From Pseudidiomarina donghaiensis (GTDB lineage Bacteria > Pseudomonadota > Gammaproteobacteria > Enterobacterales > Alteromonadaceae), in assembly GCF_900116895.1 (NCBI RefSeq), contig NZ_FPCF01000001.1:186001-250000 (forward strand): 64,000 bases of DNA, read 5' to 3'. This document shows positions 17,897 through 26,864 of this stretch, piece by piece (position 1 is the first letter of the stretch; every line of letters begins with the position of its first letter). Position numbers and translations under genes: made by a program. The notes under the pieces were generated by a model. The model was not told the DNA's origin. It made no database searches and saw only the letters and a program-made list of their open reading frames with translations.

Positions 17897-19657
17897 ATGC
17901 GTCCTCGTTTAAAAATGCGCTTAGGTGACCTGTTAGTTCAAGACGGCATGATTTCTAGCAGCCAGTTGCAGCAGGCACTGAGCGACCAAAAACAGAATGG
18001 CCGCAAGCTGGGTGTGACGCTGGTTGACTTGGGATTCATTAAAGAGCACGAACTGCTCGAGTTTTTAGCACGCCAGCTGAATATTCCCTTGATTGCTTTA
18101 AACGACAGAAAAATTCCAGAAAATGTCGTTAATTTAATTCCAGAGGTGCAAGCCCGACGCCATCGCGCACTGGTTATTGAAGCGGACGATACCTCAGCGT
18201 TGGTCGGCATGAGTGACCCAGCCGACTTAGCTGCGGTGGATGCGATTTCTCAATATCTGCAGCCACGAGAACTTAAGCTTGCCGTTGTGCCTGACGCGGA
18301 CTTACTTGAAGCGTTCGACAATTTATATCGTCGCACCAAAGACATCGCGCAGTTTGCCAAAGAGCTACAAACCGAAACCCAAGACGGCGCGGAGTTTGAC
18401 TTAGGCGCGTTATCATTAGATGACGATGACGACGAAGCCACTGTAGCGAAATTGCTGCAGTCTATTTTTGCCGATGCCGTTCAGGTACGCGCGTCCGATA
18501 TTCATATTGAGCCCGATGACCGTGCGTTGCGAATTCGTATGCGGGTTGACGGTGTGCTGCAAGAGAACGTGCTGACCGAAACCAACATTGCCAATGCCTT
18601 GCTGTTGCGCTTAAAACTCATGGCTGGGCTCGATATATCGGAAAAACGACTGCCACAAGACGGACGGTTTAATATCAAAGTACGCGACCACAGCATTGAT
18701 GTGCGGGTGTCGACCATGCCCGTGCAATACGGTGAGTCGTGCGTTATGCGTTTGCTAGACCAATCAGCCGGCTTACTGCACCTTGAGCAAACCGGTATGC
18801 CAGAGCACATTTTACAGCGAGTACGGCGCTTAATTCACCGCCCTTACGGTATGCTAATTGTGACCGGCCCAACAGGTTCTGGTAAAACGACCACTTTGTA
18901 CGGCGCGCTTAGCGAACTGAACCAAGCCGAGAAAAAAATTATTACGGTGGAAGACCCGGTCGAATATCGTTTACCGCGTATTTCACAAGTACAAGTAAAC
19001 AGTAAAATTGGCTTAAGTTTTTCCAACGTTCTGCGTACCACCTTGCGCCAAGACCCCGACATTATCATGGTGGGTGAGATGCGTGACCACGAGACCGTTG
19101 AAATTGGTTTACGTGGTGCAATAACCGGTCACTTGGTGCTAACCACCTTGCACACCAACGACTCCATTACCAGTGCGCTGCGTTTAATAGACATGGGCGC
19201 TGCACCGTACTTGGTTGGTGCTGCGTTGCGAGGCGTATTGGCGCAGCGGCTTATCCGTCGCGTTTGTGATAACTGTAAAACCGCAGACCAACCCGAAGCG
19301 GCGGAATTAACGCTATTGCGCCGTATGGATCCGTCAATTCCAGCCGACGGTAGTGGTTTTGTGCGCGGCAAAGGTTGTCGTAGTTGTAACCATACCGGTT
19401 ACAAAGGCCGAATTGGTGTGTTTGAATTATTAGAAATGAACGAAAGCATGATCGACGCGTTGCGAGACAGTAATATGCGAGAATTTGCGCAAGCTGCGCG
19501 GCAATCTGAAGGGTATCAACCACTGGCAAGCGTGGCGTTAGAGTATGCCCGTGAAGGTATAACGTCGTTGGACGAAGTGCTCTTCTTAGCTGAAACCGTC
19601 GAAGAAAAAGAATTGCGCGTAACTGACGCAACAGCAGGTGACGATGGCGAATTATAA
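17897..19657 (+). CDS. mshE: MSHA pilus extension ATPase MshE
   Basis: 586 aa GspE/PilB-type hexameric ATPase that powers pilus polymerisation. The N-terminal MshEN domain reads MRLGDLLVQDGMISSSQLQQ and then QNGRKLGVTLVDLGFI, two copies of the motif that binds c-di-GMP in Vibrio MshE. Walker A is GPTGSGKTTTLY (~325), Asp box DPDIIMVGEMRD, His box GHLVLTTLHTND. The zinc tetracysteine is CDNC plus CRSC. Expected to couple cellular c-di-GMP to pilus extension. mshG starts within its last 14 nt. Confidence 0.96.
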   Translation: MRPRLKMRLGDLLVQDGMISSSQLQQALSDQKQNGRKLGVTLVDLGFIKEHELLEFLARQLNIPLIALNDRKIPENVVNLIPEVQARRHRALVIEADDTSALVGMSDPADLAAVDAISQYLQPRELKLAVVPDADLLEAFDNLYRRTKDIAQFAKELQTETQDGAEFDLGALSLDDDDDEATVAKLLQSIFADAVQVRASDIHIEPDDRALRIRMRVDGVLQENVLTETNIANALLLRLKLMAGLDISEKRLPQDGRFNIKVRDHSIDVRVSTMPVQYGESCVMRLLDQSAGLLHLEQTGMPEHILQRVRRLIHRPYGMLIVTGPTGSGKTTTLYGALSELNQAEKKIITVEDPVEYRLPRISQVQVNSKIGLSFSNVLRTTLRQDPDIIMVGEMRDHETVEIGLRGAITGHLVLTTLHTNDSITSALRLIDMGAAPYLVGAALRGVLAQRLIRRVCDNCKTADQPEAAELTLLRRMDPSIPADGSGFVRGKGCRSCNHTGYKGRIGVFELLEMNESMIDALRDSNMREFAQAARQSEGYQPLASVALEYAREGITSLDEVLFLAETVEEKELRVTDATAGDDGEL

Positions 19658-20867
19658 GTATCGTGGTCGCGATACTGGCGGCCAAGTAGTTCAAGGAGTT
19701 ATTGAAGCGGCTAGCGAAAGCTCTGCTGCCGAAAGCCTATTGCGCCGAGGCGTCACGCCACTTGCGATAAATGTTGAATCGGCCGCCAACAAAGCGAGCC
19801 CTGAGAAAAAAGGCTTATTTCAACAACGTATCAATCACGTTGATTTGATTATTTTTACGCGGCAAATGTATTCACTCACCAAAGCCGGAATTCCACTGCT
19901 TCGCGCTATGGAAGGCTTAGCCGAAAATACCAGCAACAAGCGCTTCAGTGCGGTTTTGCACGATTTGGTTGATCAGTTAGAACGTGGTCGTCAATTGTCA
20001 TCAGCAATGGCCTCTCACCCGCGAGTGTTCCCGCGCTTGTTGGTAGCCATTGTGCACGTGGGCGAAAATACCGGTGAGTTAGAAGGCGCATTTTTGCAGC
20101 TTTCCGATTATTTAGAAAAAGAACAAGAGACTCGCAAAGCGATTAAAGCGGCACTGCGATATCCCATGTTCATTATGATGGCTTTAGTGGCAGCTGTTGT
20201 GGTTATCAACATTTGGGTTATTCCCCCGTTTGCACAAATGTTTGCGAATTTTAATGTTGAACTGCCGCTACCCACACGAATTATATTGGCGACCTCAAAT
20301 TTCTTTGTAAATTGGTGGCCGCTTATGCTCGGCGCCGTCGTGGTCGCTATTGCTGGTATTGTAAATTACGTAAAAACCACAGCAGGTAAGTTAGCCTGGG
20401 ATAAGTTCAAAACCCGCATGCCAGTGGTGGGTGATATTATTATGCGCTCGCTGCTCGCGCGTTTTGCACGAACCTTTGCGGTGATGCTGCAAGCCGGTGT
20501 GCCATTAACACAAGGCCTTGGTTTGGTTGCCGAGGCGGTGGATAACGCGTGGATGAGTGGTCGTATTAACGATATGCGACGTAATATTGAACGCGGCGAA
20601 AGCTTAACGCGTACAGCCCGTAGCAGTGAATTGTTTACACCGCTGGTATTACAAATGATCTCAGTCGGTGAAGAAACCGGGCGAGTTGATGAAATGTTGT
20701 TTGAAGTAGCAGGATATTATGAACGCGAAGTCGATTATGACTTGAAGAGCTTAACCGCACGAATTGAACCCATTATGCTAGTCTTTGTGGCAATTATTAT
20801 CACAATTATGGCACTGGGTGTATTCTTGCCGATGTGGGAAATGATGGATGCGTATCGAGGTCGTTAA
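19644..20867 (+). CDS. mshG: MSHA inner-membrane platform protein MshG
   Basis: GspF/PilC-family polytopic protein of 407 aa forming the motor-coupled platform. Two GspF domains are seen, opened by FTRQMYSLTKAGIPLLRAMEGLAENT (~70-95) and FARTFAVMLQAGVPLTQGL (~275-293), with three hydrophobic segments. The ATG at 19644 is chosen because CAGGTG lies 4 nt upstream; a GTG at 19638 has no ribosome-binding site. mshF, which follows mshG in Vibrio, is absent here. Confidence 0.93.
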   Translation: MANYKYRGRDTGGQVVQGVIEAASESSAAESLLRRGVTPLAINVESAANKASPEKKGLFQQRINHVDLIIFTRQMYSLTKAGIPLLRAMEGLAENTSNKRFSAVLHDLVDQLERGRQLSSAMASHPRVFPRLLVAIVHVGENTGELEGAFLQLSDYLEKEQETRKAIKAALRYPMFIMMALVAAVVVINIWVIPPFAQMFANFNVELPLPTRIILATSNFFVNWWPLMLGAVVVAIAGIVNYVKTTAGKLAWDKFKTRMPVVGDIIMRSLLARFARTFAVMLQAGVPLTQGLGLVAEAVDNAWMSGRINDMRRNIERGESLTRTARSSELFTPLVLQMISVGEETGRVDEMLFEVAGYYEREVDYDLKSLTARIEPIMLVFVAIIITIMALGVFLPMWEMMDAYRGR

Positions 20868-20963
20868 AGGCTTTTTAATACATTAATTTAACAAATGGCG
20901 TTAACCTTTAATATTTGCGTGAATTATCGACATAAAAGATAATAACCATATGGGGACTAAGGG

Positions 20964-21569
20964 ATGTTAGCTGTGCAACACACTATAACAAAAAGACAAT
21001 CAGGCTTTACCCTCATTGAATTGATCATTGTTGTGGTAATTCTGGGATTATTAGCAGCTTCAGCATTGCCGCGTTTTACCAGCGTGACTGCCGACGCCGA
21101 AGACGCAGCCGTTGAAGGCGTGGCCGGTGGCTTTGCCAGCGCGGTAGGGCTTGTGCGCGCCGAATGGGAACTGCGCGGCCGACCGCAAGGAAACGTTGAC
21201 GGCGCTGGCGCTGTCGTTGTTATGGATGGCATTAGTGTTAATGTTGACGGCAGCACAGGCTACCCCGTGAGTGGCGATAACAACTTAGACGCCCATGATT
21301 TAAACATATCTAGCGAAGATTGCCGCACCATTATGCAAGCCATCTTGCAAGGCGCGCCAACCGCTACCACCAGTTTTACCCTGCTGGGTGAAAACCGTTA
21401 TTACGTGTCACGCGAAAATAACGGCGTTAATGATATTTGCGTGTATTATTTAGCAAATACCATTAAAAACTTGGCCTCTGCGCCAAGTGGCACCGACTAT
21501 TTGTCTGTCGGTAACGTGTTTGTTTACAACCCGCGTACCGGTGGGGTAAGTATTTTTAGCAATAATTAG
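20964..21569 (+). CDS. mshB: Type IV prepilin MshB
   Basis: Minor pilin of 201 aa. A 14-residue leader ends in Gly before FTLIELIIVVVILGLLAASALPRF, the class III signal cut and methylated by the prepilin peptidase (Glu5 present). The globular part has a Cys pair (DCRTIM and DICVYY). A separate 96-bp A/T-rich leader with a GGGGACTAAGGG ribosome-binding region suggests an internal promoter for the pilin genes. Assigned MshB by position before the major pilin. Confidence 0.8.
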   Translation: MLAVQHTITKRQSGFTLIELIIVVVILGLLAASALPRFTSVTADAEDAAVEGVAGGFASAVGLVRAEWELRGRPQGNVDGAGAVVVMDGISVNVDGSTGYPVSGDNNLDAHDLNISSEDCRTIMQAILQGAPTATTSFTLLGENRYYVSRENNGVNDICVYYLANTIKNLASAPSGTDYLSVGNVFVYNPRTGGVSIFSNN

Positions 21570-21615
21570 TTTATACTTTGGGGAACACCCGCTAATTTTA
21601 ATAGGGAAGAGCGTT

Positions 21616-22140
21616 ATGAAAACACAAAAAGGTTTTACCTTAATTGAATTGATCATCGTGATCGTCGTACTTGGTATTTTGGCTGTCACTGCAGCACCGC
21701 AGTTCTTCAACTTCTCAAGTGACGCACGCGTGTCAACACTTGAAGGTTTACGAGGCTCAATGAACGGCGCAGCTGACCTAGTATTCGGCAAGGCAGCGAT
21801 TGCTGGCGTTGAAGGTGATGCTAACGATGGCGCAACAACGCCAGCGTATATTACTGTTGACTCAATAGAAGTAGTATATGGATACCCAGCGGCAACTGCA
21901 GCGGGTATCACTGCTGCACTTAATATTACTCCTGCTGACTGGCAAATTGCTTACACCGCAGCAACTGGTGATCCAGGTGATACAGCCACTTCAGTTCGTT
22001 TTGCTCCGGCAGGAACTATCCCAACGGCTGACTTTTCGGCTGCTGACCACACAACAGTAGATGAATGCTACGTTGAGTATACTGACGTAGATGATGCTGG
22101 TGATCGCCCAACAATCACTGTTGTAACAACCGGTTGTTAA
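21616..22140 (+). CDS. mshA: Major MSHA pilin MshA
   Basis: 174 aa prepilin with a short leader MKTQKG followed by FTLIELIIVIVVLGILAVTAAPQFFNF. The Gly-1 and Glu5 needed for processing are present. The C-terminus contains a Cys pair (DECYVEY and the final Cys) that would close the D-region disulfide loop. The globular half is Ala/Thr/Asp rich and acidic. It has its own AGGGAAGAG site 46 nt after mshB and is followed at once by a strong terminator, consistent with high separate expression. Confidence 0.88.
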   Translation: MKTQKGFTLIELIIVIVVLGILAVTAAPQFFNFSSDARVSTLEGLRGSMNGAADLVFGKAAIAGVEGDANDGATTPAYITVDSIEVVYGYPAATAAGITAALNITPADWQIAYTAATGDPGDTATSVRFAPAGTIPTADFSAADHTTVDECYVEYTDVDDAGDRPTITVVTTGC

Positions 22141-22157
22141 TATAGCTAGGATTGTTT

Positions 22158-22184
22158 AAAAGCGCCTGCGGGCGCTTTTTTATT
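22158..22184 (+). terminator. Rho-independent terminator after mshA
   Basis: Stem AAAGCGCC / GGCGCTTT with a TGCG loop and a run of T, starting 18 bp after the mshA stop. Confidence 0.9.
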
Positions 22185-22194
22185 GCCTGCGATT

Positions 22195-22285
22195 TAGCGA
22201 ACAGTGAGCGAAGCGAACGGACGAACAGCGTAGCGCAGCGCACCAATATACCGAATAACGAATAACGAATAACGAATAACGAACG
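22195..22285. repeat. Dispersed palindromic intergenic element, copy 2 (partial), with 4 x CGAATAA
   Basis: Right-arm-like half of the element: CGAACAGCGTAGCG words, then four tandem CGAATAA units at 22252-22279. Located between the mshA terminator and the 3' end of the inverted mshQ gene, that is at the left junction of the inverted msh block. Confidence 0.7.
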
Positions 22286-22294
22286 GCATTCACC

Positions 22295-22353
22295 GTGCTT
22301 CGCACGTCCCGGCGTAGAACGCCGGGCTACAGGAATCCGGCTATTGCCGGATT
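22295..22353 (-). terminator. Three tandem hairpins at the 3' end of mshQ
   Basis: Arms GTGC/GCAC (22295-22305), CCCGGCGT/ACGCCGGG (22308-22326) and AATCCGG/CCGGATT (22334-22353). The last includes the first two plus-strand bases of the mshQ stop codon. They would fold in the mshQ transcript. No T run follows, so terminator activity is inferred from position. Confidence 0.5.
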
Positions 22354-25300
22354 ACTGGCGCTCTATCCAGAAGATGACGCGGTCGTTGCCACGGTATTGC
22401 CCGAAGCCGGCGGTAGCACGAGGGAAGCGATGACTTGCGCCATTTTCGTCAAGCCATGGGTATTCCAGCCAGCTGTCGGTTTGGTATTCAAACAAGAACT
22501 CGCCGGTAGCAGTCGGTGAAGGCGGCGTCCAGTAGAGGCTCTCAGGTAAGAGCTCGCCAGTGAGTAAATCGCTATCAACACCAGCTGCGGTAGTGGTCAG
22601 CGCGTTCGGGTTTTCCACAATGTTCAGCGAGGTTGCAGTGGTTGCTGTGCATGAATCGAGGTCGTTCAGTAAAAAACGGCTGCCATCCCAATACTCTGCC
22701 CGCATAACCACCGGTAACGGCTCATTTTCAGGACCATAGGTATTTTCGAGCACCATGCGGCCATAGCGTAATTCAAGCACGCCGCTTAATTGTGCGGCCA
22801 TGCCTTGTTGCGTCGTCAAACTGCTTACTAAGAAATCGCGGTTATCCATTTCTGTAGTAACGCGCAATCCTAGCCGCGCAGACGTATAGGGGCCATCGGT
22901 GGCTTCCGTAGCTAGACGATTAAAGGTCGCAATGCTACCCAGATTGTCATACTCGCCACGTATCCAAGCACCAGTTAACGGTGCAACCAATCGCGTCGCA
23001 AACGCGTCAGCGCTAGTATCGAGCGGGCTAGTGTTGGCAGCAGCGAGTGCAAGAACTGCGGTATTGTCATACACATCACTTTGGTAGTTCTGTGTAACAA
23101 CCCCAAGAGTGTTTACCGCGCGCACACTAAATTGCACAGCAATATTGGGCTGGCCCATGTAGGTAAATCCAGAAACTGAGCATGCGTTGGTTACGCTAGA
23201 GCTGGCTAGCTCAAACCGGTCGGGGTAAAAGCGCCCAATTGGGCTTGCTACCTGTTGCAGAACATTACCGGCACCTAGGTAATTATTGCCCACTAAAGCG
23301 GGTAAAATATTCGGCGTGCCAGCTTCGCGCCAGCGCGCACCCCCAGTACGCAGAGCTCCGGCGTAGTCAGGATCATCAACAAACGGTGCGGTAATGGTCA
23401 GCTTGCTGCTGCTCCATGTATCACCGGGAATGACTGGGTAGGCCATGGAGTCGTAACTTGCGGTTACGTTTTCGCTGCCGCCAATTTCATTGCCAAAGTT
23501 CGGTGTCGGGTTGCCGTTCGCATTTAGTGATTGAATTATAAAGGTGAAGTCTTCACCCGCGGCTTTAAACCCAGCGCCGGTATTGGTTGTGGTTGTCCAT
23601 AAGTCACCGGCGTCATCAAGTGCACGAGCGACAAGAGTGTGCGGGCGCACCACGAAGTCGTTCACGCTAGTACCAACCAAGGTTGCGGCAGGGTTGCCGT
23701 TTCCGGTATTTTCGGCAAGGTTTAAACTGGCGTGCAGTCTTAGCTGCCCAACATCACTGTAATTTGCGGTTATTGGTGCGCTGCCGTTCGCATCAAACGT
23801 CAGCGAAACTGGCGCGCTAGTGATTGTCGTGCCATTGTCGTTTAACGGAATGCTAGAGCCGTTAGCTAAAAAGCTTTGTCCCGCTTGGCAGGTTAATGGG
23901 TTGGTGCATTCTAGCCCAACGTTAACACTTTGCTCGCCTTGCACCCGCGCTTCGCAGGCGCCGGTTAGCGTATTGGTCTCCACAGCACGCAACAGTATGG
24001 GGAAATCGAGCCCCGCATGACTACTGGTAATGGCGCTAACGCCGTCCGGTGCAGTAAATACCAAGCCGGCATTCACAAACTCAACGTTGCACCCAGTAGC
24101 ACTAACACCGGTACTGTCGTAACACTGTACGGCGTTGGTTGCCGGTGGCACTTCGTTAGTAAGCGAAATTGCAGTTACACCGCCTGTGGTGTTTCTAAGC
24201 TGACCACTGCCGCTACCATTGGTGAACTGCCACTCGCTGGTTTCAGCGGTACTGGCAGTTATAGCACCGCCTAACCACGTACTGCCGCTTACGCTGGCGG
24301 TGGCGCTTAGCGCAACGGTGTCGTCGAAAGTTTCACTACAGTCTGCGTTGGCACACGCAATAATTTCAATTGGTGCAGCTAAACAGCTGACCATGCGGGT
24401 GGGGTGCAAAATGCGATAATGATTCACCGCCGCTGGTTCGGGTTCACAGCCAGCCGCTGCGTTTACGTCAGCTTGAGTTTGCGGCGAGTAGGTAATCTCT
24501 GTATTTTGGCCAACTGTAACTGTACCGGCGGTTAGCGCACCACCTTGAAAGTTGGTGTTGTTACCAAACTCAATGTCAGAGGTTTCGTAAGGACTGTAAA
24601 TAAGTCCGTTAAAGGTAAATTCAGGGCAGTTGTTGCCGCTGTTACAATAATTACCTATAACAAAGTCAGCGCCTTCGTATAAATACACTACCAAATCGCC
24701 AACGTTGCCGCCACTATTAAAAGAGTTATCGTTTCCACCCGATACACCATCGCGAATAAACAGACGAACTGGCCCAGAAGTAGAGATATTAATACTGGTA
24801 TTATTGCCTAAGGTTATTGATTTAATAAAGTAATCACCAGGGCCTAAAGTCAATGTATTGCTGTTGGTTGAAAAGGTAATTTGTTCTATATAATAAGTGC
24901 CACCACCACTGGTTGATGACAGCGCATTGTTGCCTTGGGTGCGAATAGTACCGTAGGTGCCCGGAGCGATGTTGGTGTTGTTTTGTAAGGTTCCTGAGCC
25001 ATTGAAAATCGGGAACACATCTGGATCTAACGGCGGAAACTCAAGGTCAACGGTGTCTATACTGCCTGACGGCGTGGGGGTATTACCACCGTTGCCGGTT
25101 TCATCAACAATGTCGTTATTATTTATTTGCGAACCACCACCAGACTCAAAGCCATTGGAGCCAACTATGCCATAGCCTGCTAGCTCATTGAAGAGCTGGC
25201 ACTGATCGGGGGGCCCAGAACCACCGCCTCCGCCGCCGGGGTCACCAGCTGAACCAGGGGGGGAGCATGCAAACGCATGAGTAGGGTCAACAGTACTGTC

Positions 25301-26413
25301 GGAATCTGTACAGTATTCATTGCCCGCCACTGAGTCTGGGTTACCACTATTGTTGTCAATAGTCGTTGCCGAGGCGTCCCCTCCAATGCTACCAGACCAT
25401 CCAATGGTGATAGTGTCTTCAGCCACAGCATTATCGGTAATGTACGCGGCGGAATCTTGTAATTCGATGTTTTGCCCAGCTGCGTTACCGGTAACTCCAG
25501 AGCCACTCTCTATGATCACGTTACCACTGGCAATTACATCACCTTCGATATCCGAAGAAGTAGCGCGAATTAATACGGAACCCGCGGTAACGTTGCCAGT
25601 CAGCTGACTGCTGCTTGGCAGCACAAAATTGTTAGTGGCGGTAACATTGCCATTAATCACTACGTTCGACCCTTGATATTGGCTGCCATCAAAAAATGGC
25701 ACCACATCGCTGCCCGAAACGTTACCGTTAATGGTAGTCTGGCTATAAATAGTAACGGGGCCATTAGAATTTATTGCGCTACTAAAAATTGAACCTTGTG
25801 ACAACAATGTCACAGAATTAGTGCCGGTAATTGGGCCAGTAACAGTATTTTGCGAACCAAATGTGATATCACTACCGCTAATTGAACCTGAAATAGTAGT
25901 GTTGCTATTCGTATCTATGGTACCGCCTTGCAGGCTGCCACTCACGCTACTCTGATAACCAAGGCTAATGCTGTTGCTGGCTATAAGGTTACCTTGATAC
26001 AGGTTGTTACTAGCATTTAAGGCGTTAATGGTAGTGGCTTCCAGATCACCAATAAACTCACTTTGGCCATCCACTGTAATCGTGCCGCCGGCATTTAATG
26101 AGCCGTGAATACGAAATTGCCAACCAGTGGTAATATTTCCCGTTGCATTTATGATAACGCTATTGGCGTTGCCGACATTTATCTGTGCATTCTGCAGGTT
26201 AACGTCACCTGATACGTTAATTTCCAATACTTGGGTTGCGTCAATAATATCGCCCCATTGCAACGTCAATCCATTAGGGCAAATTACCGGATTATTGCCT
26301 TTTTGATTACAACCAGTTGGTACCTGCTGTTTTAGATTATAGGTTGCTGCACTGACAGGGCATGACAACAGAAGTACCAAAACCAACCACGATAAATGTT
26401 TATAAAACCCCAT
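22352..26413 (-). CDS. mshQ: MshQ, large MSHA-associated adhesin-like protein
   Basis: 1353 aa secreted or pilus-associated protein. Signal peptide cut after VSA (residue 22). Residues ~30-385 consist of short repeating beta units (patterns such as ISGSISGSDITFGSQNTVTG and IEGDVIASGNVIIESGSGV), predicted to form a right-handed beta-helix. A Gly-rich hinge at ~390-398 is followed by a Cys-containing middle domain (~400-660). The MshQ-type C-terminal region (DUF6701) runs from about residue 664, NHYRILHPTRMVSCLAAPI, to the final RGNDRVIFWIERQ. GGAGG precedes the ATG. Overlaps mshP by 14 nt. Minus orientation is unusual for this gene. Confidence 0.88.
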   Translation of the reverse strand: MGFYKHLSWLVLVLLLSCPVSAATYNLKQQVPTGCNQKGNNPVICPNGLTLQWGDIIDATQVLEINVSGDVNLQNAQINVGNANSVIINATGNITTGWQFRIHGSLNAGGTITVDGQSEFIGDLEATTINALNASNNLYQGNLIASNSISLGYQSSVSGSLQGGTIDTNSNTTISGSISGSDITFGSQNTVTGPITGTNSVTLLSQGSIFSSAINSNGPVTIYSQTTINGNVSGSDVVPFFDGSQYQGSNVVINGNVTATNNFVLPSSSQLTGNVTAGSVLIRATSSDIEGDVIASGNVIIESGSGVTGNAAGQNIELQDSAAYITDNAVAEDTITIGWSGSIGGDASATTIDNNSGNPDSVAGNEYCTDSDSTVDPTHAFACSPPGSAGDPGGGGGGSGPPDQCQLFNELAGYGIVGSNGFESGGGSQINNNDIVDETGNGGNTPTPSGSIDTVDLEFPPLDPDVFPIFNGSGTLQNNTNIAPGTYGTIRTQGNNALSSTSGGGTYYIEQITFSTNSNTLTLGPGDYFIKSITLGNNTSINISTSGPVRLFIRDGVSGGNDNSFNSGGNVGDLVVYLYEGADFVIGNYCNSGNNCPEFTFNGLIYSPYETSDIEFGNNTNFQGGALTAGTVTVGQNTEITYSPQTQADVNAAAGCEPEPAAVNHYRILHPTRMVSCLAAPIEIIACANADCSETFDDTVALSATASVSGSTWLGGAITASTAETSEWQFTNGSGSGQLRNTTGGVTAISLTNEVPPATNAVQCYDSTGVSATGCNVEFVNAGLVFTAPDGVSAITSSHAGLDFPILLRAVETNTLTGACEARVQGEQSVNVGLECTNPLTCQAGQSFLANGSSIPLNDNGTTITSAPVSLTFDANGSAPITANYSDVGQLRLHASLNLAENTGNGNPAATLVGTSVNDFVVRPHTLVARALDDAGDLWTTTTNTGAGFKAAGEDFTFIIQSLNANGNPTPNFGNEIGGSENVTASYDSMAYPVIPGDTWSSSKLTITAPFVDDPDYAGALRTGGARWREAGTPNILPALVGNNYLGAGNVLQQVASPIGRFYPDRFELASSSVTNACSVSGFTYMGQPNIAVQFSVRAVNTLGVVTQNYQSDVYDNTAVLALAAANTSPLDTSADAFATRLVAPLTGAWIRGEYDNLGSIATFNRLATEATDGPYTSARLGLRVTTEMDNRDFLVSSLTTQQGMAAQLSGVLELRYGRMVLENTYGPENEPLPVVMRAEYWDGSRFLLNDLDSCTATTATSLNIVENPNALTTTAAGVDSDLLTGELLPESLYWTPPSPTATGEFLFEYQTDSWLEYPWLDENGASHRFPRATAGFGQYRGNDRVIFWIERQ

Positions 26414-26864
26414 CGCTAGCCTCCAGCATGAGTTCTTTTGAGTAGGTCATGTCACCGGCTTGGCAAGCGCCCTGAGCAATAATGCGAAAATGTGTGCCGC
26501 TGTAGGGGCTGGTTAAATCAGCACGGTCGCAATACACCGTGGTTGAGCAGTTACTTAAGCCCGCAATAGCAAAAGACTGCTCAGCACGAACTTCAGGCGG
26601 AGCCGCCGCGGTGCGCTCTGGGCATAACCCGCTGGCAGCTGGCGCGTCATGAGGGAATAATTCTGTCAAAAATAATTCAGCGCCAGTGCGCGCGGCCGCT
26701 TGCGCACGCGTGCCATAAACTTCGCCGACAATCGCTTGTGTGGAGTCACCCAAAATGCGCACCATAGCCATACCAATAAGGCTCATTACTACAATAATAA
26801 ACACCGCGACAGCCAAGGCGGCACCGCGTTGTTTAACTATTGATGGGCTGTGACTAGGGAACAT
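26400..26864 (-). CDS. mshP: MSHA biogenesis protein MshP (PilX-like)
   Basis: 154 aa bitopic protein. A basic N-terminus (SIVKQRGAALAVAVFIIVVMSLIGMAMVRIL) with no prepilin cleavage site resembles PilX/MshP. The periplasmic part has four or more Cys. The start is uncertain. ATG at 26864 is chosen (GAGGT 11 nt upstream); ATG at 26882 and TTG at 26888 are in frame and would increase the overlap with mshO. Part of the minus-strand mshD-O-P-Q run. Confidence 0.8.
   Translation of the reverse strand: MFPSHSPSIVKQRGAALAVAVFIIVVMSLIGMAMVRILGDSTQAIVGEVYGTRAQAAARTGAELFLTELFPHDAPAASGLCPERTAAAPPEVRAEQSFAIAGLSNCSTTVYCDRADLTSPYSGTHFRIIAQGACQAGDMTYSKELMLEASDGVL

Noticed and set aside
22252-22279. Tandem repeats as a CRISPR array
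   Set aside because: Units are 7 bp and contiguous, with no spacers and no cas genes in the window.
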